Shown here: piece by piece, positions 52,673 to 55,580 of the stretch
Position numbering within the stretch: the stretch's first letter is position 1
Layout of the letters: every line of letters starts with the position of its first letter
From: Clostridiales bacterium
GTDB taxonomy: Bacteria; Bacillota; Clostridia; Christensenellales; Aristaeellaceae
Direction: 5' to 3'
Assembly (NCBI GenBank): GCA_012729115.1
Contig: JAAYDR010000027.1
Coordinates: forward strand, 1-55,580
DNA length: 55,580 nucleotides
The notes under the pieces: model-generated
The model's database searches: none
The model's input: the letters and a program-made list of their open reading frames with translations, nothing else
What the model was told of the DNA's origin: nothing
Program-made: the position numbers and the translations under genes

Positions 52673-54669
52673 CACCACTTCCTGGGTCGCTTCCTCCTTC
52701 TGACGGAAAAGCCGCTGGCCAGCCGCACAAAGCGGGCTTTCGGCTTCCTGGGCGGAAGAAGCTTATCATAGGTGAAATAGACACAGCTCAGGGGCGGAAT
52801 GCATACTTCCGTCCAGAAGGGGAAGCCGTTGAAATCCCCCTTGATGGCAGTAAGCTCATAGGCATTGTACTGGTTGCTGCCGCCAAACTCCGCCCGGTCG
52901 GTATTGAGCACTTCCCTGAGCTTGCCGCCCATGGGAAGGCCGATGCGATAGATGGGATGAAACACCGGTGTGAAATTTACGGCGCACAGAATGGCACGGC
53001 CCTTTAAGTCCGTGCGCAGAAACACCAGCACGCTGTTGTCCGAATCGTTGGCTGTGATCCACTCAAAACCATTCCAGGAGTTGTCCACCTCATAGAAGGC
53101 CGGGGTAGACCGGTAAAAATGATTCAGCGCCTTCACGCAGGCTTGCACAAGCGGGTGCCGCTCATAGACCAGCAGAAACCAATCCAGCTGATCGTCATCT
53201 TTCCATTCGATGAAGTGACCAAACTCCCCGCCCATAAACAGCAGCTTCTTGCCGGGATGGGCCATGGTAAACCCGTACAAGGCACGCAGCCCCGCAAATT
53301 TCTGCCACAGATCGCCGGGATGCTTGTCCAGCATGCTGTGCTTCCCATGGACCACCTCGTCATGGGAGAAGGGCAGGACGTAGTTTTCGCTAAAGGCATA
53401 GAACAGGCCGAAGGTCACCTTGTTATGGTGATACTTCCGATAGACCGGGTCCAGCTTGACGTAGGACAGAATATCGTTCATCCAGCCCATGTTCCATTTG
53501 AAACCAAAGCCCAGGCCGCCGATGTAGGTGGGGGCGGTGACCATGGGGTAGGCGGTGCTCTCCTCGGCAATCATCATCAAACCATGAAAATCATGGTAGA
53601 CCGTCTCGTTCAGACGCCTGAGGAACGCAATGCCATCCAGGTTTTCCCGCCCGCCGAAGGGATTGGGCAGGAACTTGCCCGGGTCCTTGCAAAAATCATA
53701 AAAGAGAATGCTGCTGACCGCGTCCACCCGAAGGCCGTCCGCATGAAACCATTCCAGCCAGAAGCAGGCGCTGCTCAGCAAAAAGCTGCACACCTCTCCC
53801 CTGGCAAAATCAAAGAGCTGGGTCCCCCACTGGGGAATCTCCCCCCTTAAGGGGTTTGGATGGTTAAACAGGTGGGTGCCGTCAAACTTGTACAGGCCCA
53901 CCTCGTCCCGTGGAAAATGGCCGGGCACCCAGTCCAGGATGACGCCGATATCCGCCTGGTGGCAGGCGTCGATCAGGCCCATCAGCTCCTTGGGCGTGCC
54001 ATAGCGGGAGGTGGCGGAATAAAAGCCCGTCACCTGGTACCCCCAGGACTTATCCAGGGGATGCTCCATCACGGGCATCAGCTCTATATGGGTATAGCCC
54101 ATTTCCTTCACGTAGGGCACCAGCTGCCGGGCAAACTCCAGGTAGGTGAGATATTCGCCGTCCTCCCGGCGTTTCCAGGAGCCGATGTGAACCTCATAGA
54201 TATTGACCGGGCTTTGATAGGGGTTCAGGGTGGAGCGCTTCCCCATCCACTCCCCGTCCCCCCATGCATAGCCTTCCAGATCGTACAGCAGGCTGGCGTT
54301 GTGGGGGCGCAGCTCCGTGAAGAACGCGAAGGGGTCGGCCTTCATGCGGCATACGTCATCCATGCCCCACACTGCGTATTTGTAGGATGGAAGGCCATCC
54401 TCCGGGAGGTTACACCACAGTTCCTCCCTGGGAACGCGAATTTCCCAGGTGCCGTCATGCTGTTTTTGCATGGGGGTGTGGTTGCTGTCCCAGCGGTTGA
54501 AATCCCCCACCAGGGCCACATGCTTGGCATGGGGAGCCCACACGCAAAAATGCCATTTCTCCTGGCTGTCCTCCCTGCAGGGGTGCGCGCCCAGCATCTC
54601 ATAGGCCCGGCGGTTGGTTCCCTGATGAAATGTATCACGAACTTCTTCCGACGGTGCAACATACCTCAC
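52672..54669 (-). CDS. glgB: 1,4-alpha-glucan branching enzyme
   Basis: A GH13 enzyme of 665 residues introducing alpha-1,6 branches into glycogen. An N-terminal CBM48-like domain (FCVWAPHAKHVALVGDFNRWD) precedes the catalytic barrel, with the nucleophile in DGLRVDAVSSILF, the acid in MMIAEESTAYP and FSHDEVVHGKHSML. A C-terminal beta domain follows. I prefer GTG at 54669, with AGGGGG 9 nt upstream, over the ATG nine codons earlier, which has no site. First gene of the glg operon behind the promoter at 54735-54764. Confidence 0.95.
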   Translation of the reverse strand: MRYVAPSEEVRDTFHQGTNRRAYEMLGAHPCREDSQEKWHFCVWAPHAKHVALVGDFNRWDSNHTPMQKQHDGTWEIRVPREELWCNLPEDGLPSYKYAVWGMDDVCRMKADPFAFFTELRPHNASLLYDLEGYAWGDGEWMGKRSTLNPYQSPVNIYEVHIGSWKRREDGEYLTYLEFARQLVPYVKEMGYTHIELMPVMEHPLDKSWGYQVTGFYSATSRYGTPKELMGLIDACHQADIGVILDWVPGHFPRDEVGLYKFDGTHLFNHPNPLRGEIPQWGTQLFDFARGEVCSFLLSSACFWLEWFHADGLRVDAVSSILFYDFCKDPGKFLPNPFGGRENLDGIAFLRRLNETVYHDFHGLMMIAEESTAYPMVTAPTYIGGLGFGFKWNMGWMNDILSYVKLDPVYRKYHHNKVTFGLFYAFSENYVLPFSHDEVVHGKHSMLDKHPGDLWQKFAGLRALYGFTMAHPGKKLLFMGGEFGHFIEWKDDDQLDWFLLVYERHPLVQACVKALNHFYRSTPAFYEVDNSWNGFEWITANDSDNSVLVFLRTDLKGRAILCAVNFTPVFHPIYRIGLPMGGKLREVLNTDRAEFGGSNQYNAYELTAIKGDFNGFPFWTEVCIPPLSCVYFTYDKLLPPRKPKARFVRLASGFSVRRRKRPRKW

Positions 54670-54734
54670 CGGGCAAGTCCCCCTCGCAATCAACATCCGA
54701 TAAAATCTGAAGTTCTGAGAATCCTTCTATGCTT

Positions 54735-54764
54735 ATTGTATGCGGAATGCCATGGATTCGTCAA
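54735..54764 (-). promoter_or_regulatory. predicted promoter of the glg operon
   Basis: On the minus strand TTGACG (54764-54759) and TACAAT (54740-54735) are 18 nt apart, about 65 nt before the glgB start. No operator repeat was noticed. Confidence 0.65.
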
Positions 54765-54881
54765 GACGATATTCCTTCTTTTCCCATCCGTTCCGGCAAA
54801 AAAAGGAAATGCGCCCCATCCCATGGAACCAATACAGCATTCCCCCGGAATCAACCATCAGATTCGGCACAGGAGATGCTT

Positions 54882-55394
54882 ATGAAACGCTTGATTACGG
54901 AGACCCTGCGAAATCAGTTTGATTCCACCCTTCACATGGCCCGCATCCTGGTGAAGGTCTGCCCGGACTCTGTCTGGGCTCTCTCCTTCAATGGGGTGCC
55001 CTTCTGGCAGCAGGTCTTCCATTATGTTTATTACCTGGATTTCTGGATGCGGGAGAGCTATGACGAAAGCCCCTGGCGAAGCATGATCTTTGACGACGCC
55101 TATACCACCGACCTGTACGCGGAGAGCTATAAGGGGCTTTTCATCTCGCGGAAAGAGATGCTGTGCTATTTGGAGAGGATTGGACAAAAAACCGCCAGAA
55201 TCTTTGACAGTCTGGAGGATGATCAACTGAGCGTACCGGTGGAGGGGGATGACCCCCACTACAGCTATGCGGACGTGATTGTGGGCCAGATCCGGCACGT
55301 CATGTACAACATCGGCTACCTGAACGGCATCCTGAGGCAACAGGGGATGCCGGAATCGGATTGGTATTCCTATAATGAACCGGAAGGCTCCTGA
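54882..55394 (+). CDS. DinB-like four-helix protein
   Basis: A 170-residue helical protein of the DinB/YfiT type, usually metal-binding and sometimes a thiol-dependent transferase. One histidine is in VFHYVYYLDFW and a second in GQIRHVMYNIGYLNG. In the family's HxxxH motif the second position here is Asn, so one of the three usual metal ligands seems lost. ATG at 54882 follows AGGAG by 6 nt; the in-frame sequence upstream has no site. Divergent from glgB; the final 186 nt of the window after this gene hold nothing I can identify. Confidence 0.78.
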   Translation: MKRLITETLRNQFDSTLHMARILVKVCPDSVWALSFNGVPFWQQVFHYVYYLDFWMRESYDESPWRSMIFDDAYTTDLYAESYKGLFISRKEMLCYLERIGQKTARIFDSLEDDQLSVPVEGDDPHYSYADVIVGQIRHVMYNIGYLNGILRQQGMPESDWYSYNEPEGS

Positions 55395-55580
55395 GCGCAT
55401 GAGGAAGGCCCGGGAGGCTGCCATGTCACTTCATTGGCGGAGCACTGAACCCTTTGGTTAATTCCCAGAGTAACATCCACAGTGGCAAAGGAGTAGAAGA
55501 TACATAGAGAAATGCCGGATGTTAGTATGGGAAAGAGGAAGGAAAAGAAGAGAAAATAGAATGGCGGCAGGGGTCTTTAA

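Overview
The window looks like a chromosomal core region of a Gram-positive-lineage bacterium, most likely a Clostridia-type member of the Bacillota with sporulation ancestry. This rests on a lysine riboswitch and an L10 leader with intrinsic terminators, a SpoIVFA/SpoIVFB pair, a Zur-type Fur repressor, GlgD beside GlgC, an NfnAB transhydrogenase, indolepyruvate:ferredoxin oxidoreductase with two phenylacetate-CoA ligases, and strong AGGAGG ribosome-binding sites. I found no insertion sequence, phage, CRISPR array, toxin or defence island. Coding density is high and most genes lie on the minus strand in tightly overlapping operons.

Layout. 1-140: tRNA-Leu (partial) and tRNA-Lys behind a good promoter. 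313-9511: an HD-domain protein, the proton-pumping pyrophosphatase hppA, rsgA behind a terminator-bearing leader, a HerA-like ATPase with a repetitive tail, and a ridA-nfnA-nfnB operon. 9506-13067: an amino-acid ABC importer under a lysine riboswitch, so predicted to import lysine, followed by a 48-residue small protein and a GNAT acetyltransferase. 13151-16712: tex, and divergently rplJ-rplL with its autoregulatory leader, detached from the usual rplKA and rpoBC neighbours. 16731-19763: zur-znuA-znuC-znuB, every junction overlapping, with a near-perfect 27-bp dyad at the promoter. 19792-33915: spoIVFA-spoIVFB, and an RNA-modification and repair cluster (two radical-SAM-associated genes, RNase E/G, miaB, a YlbF/YmcA-family gene, mutS, mutL, miaA, a methionine gamma-lyase-family gene). 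33978-41443: an orphan MsmX-type sugar ATPase, a MacA/MacB-like pair lacking an ATPase, a coiled-coil protein, coaD, rsmD, an unknown membrane protein and alr. 41499-47061: an aryl-pyruvate module (paaK-iorA-iorB-paaK-ACT). 47362-54764: malic enzyme, then the glycogen operon glgB-orf59-glgC-glgD-glgA. 54882-55394: a DinB-like protein.

Functionally the window combines redox and energy economy (PPi-driven pump, NfnAB, IorAB, malic enzyme), carbon storage (glycogen), metal and lysine homeostasis, and translation or repair housekeeping. I did not find a clearly undescribed multi-gene system. The best leads are the 59-residue ORF stitched between glgB and glgC, the terminator-containing rsgA leader, the RNase E/G homologue without its zinc-link, the cysteine-tailed YlbF-family protein, the repeat tail of the HerA-like ATPase and the strong dyad at zur.
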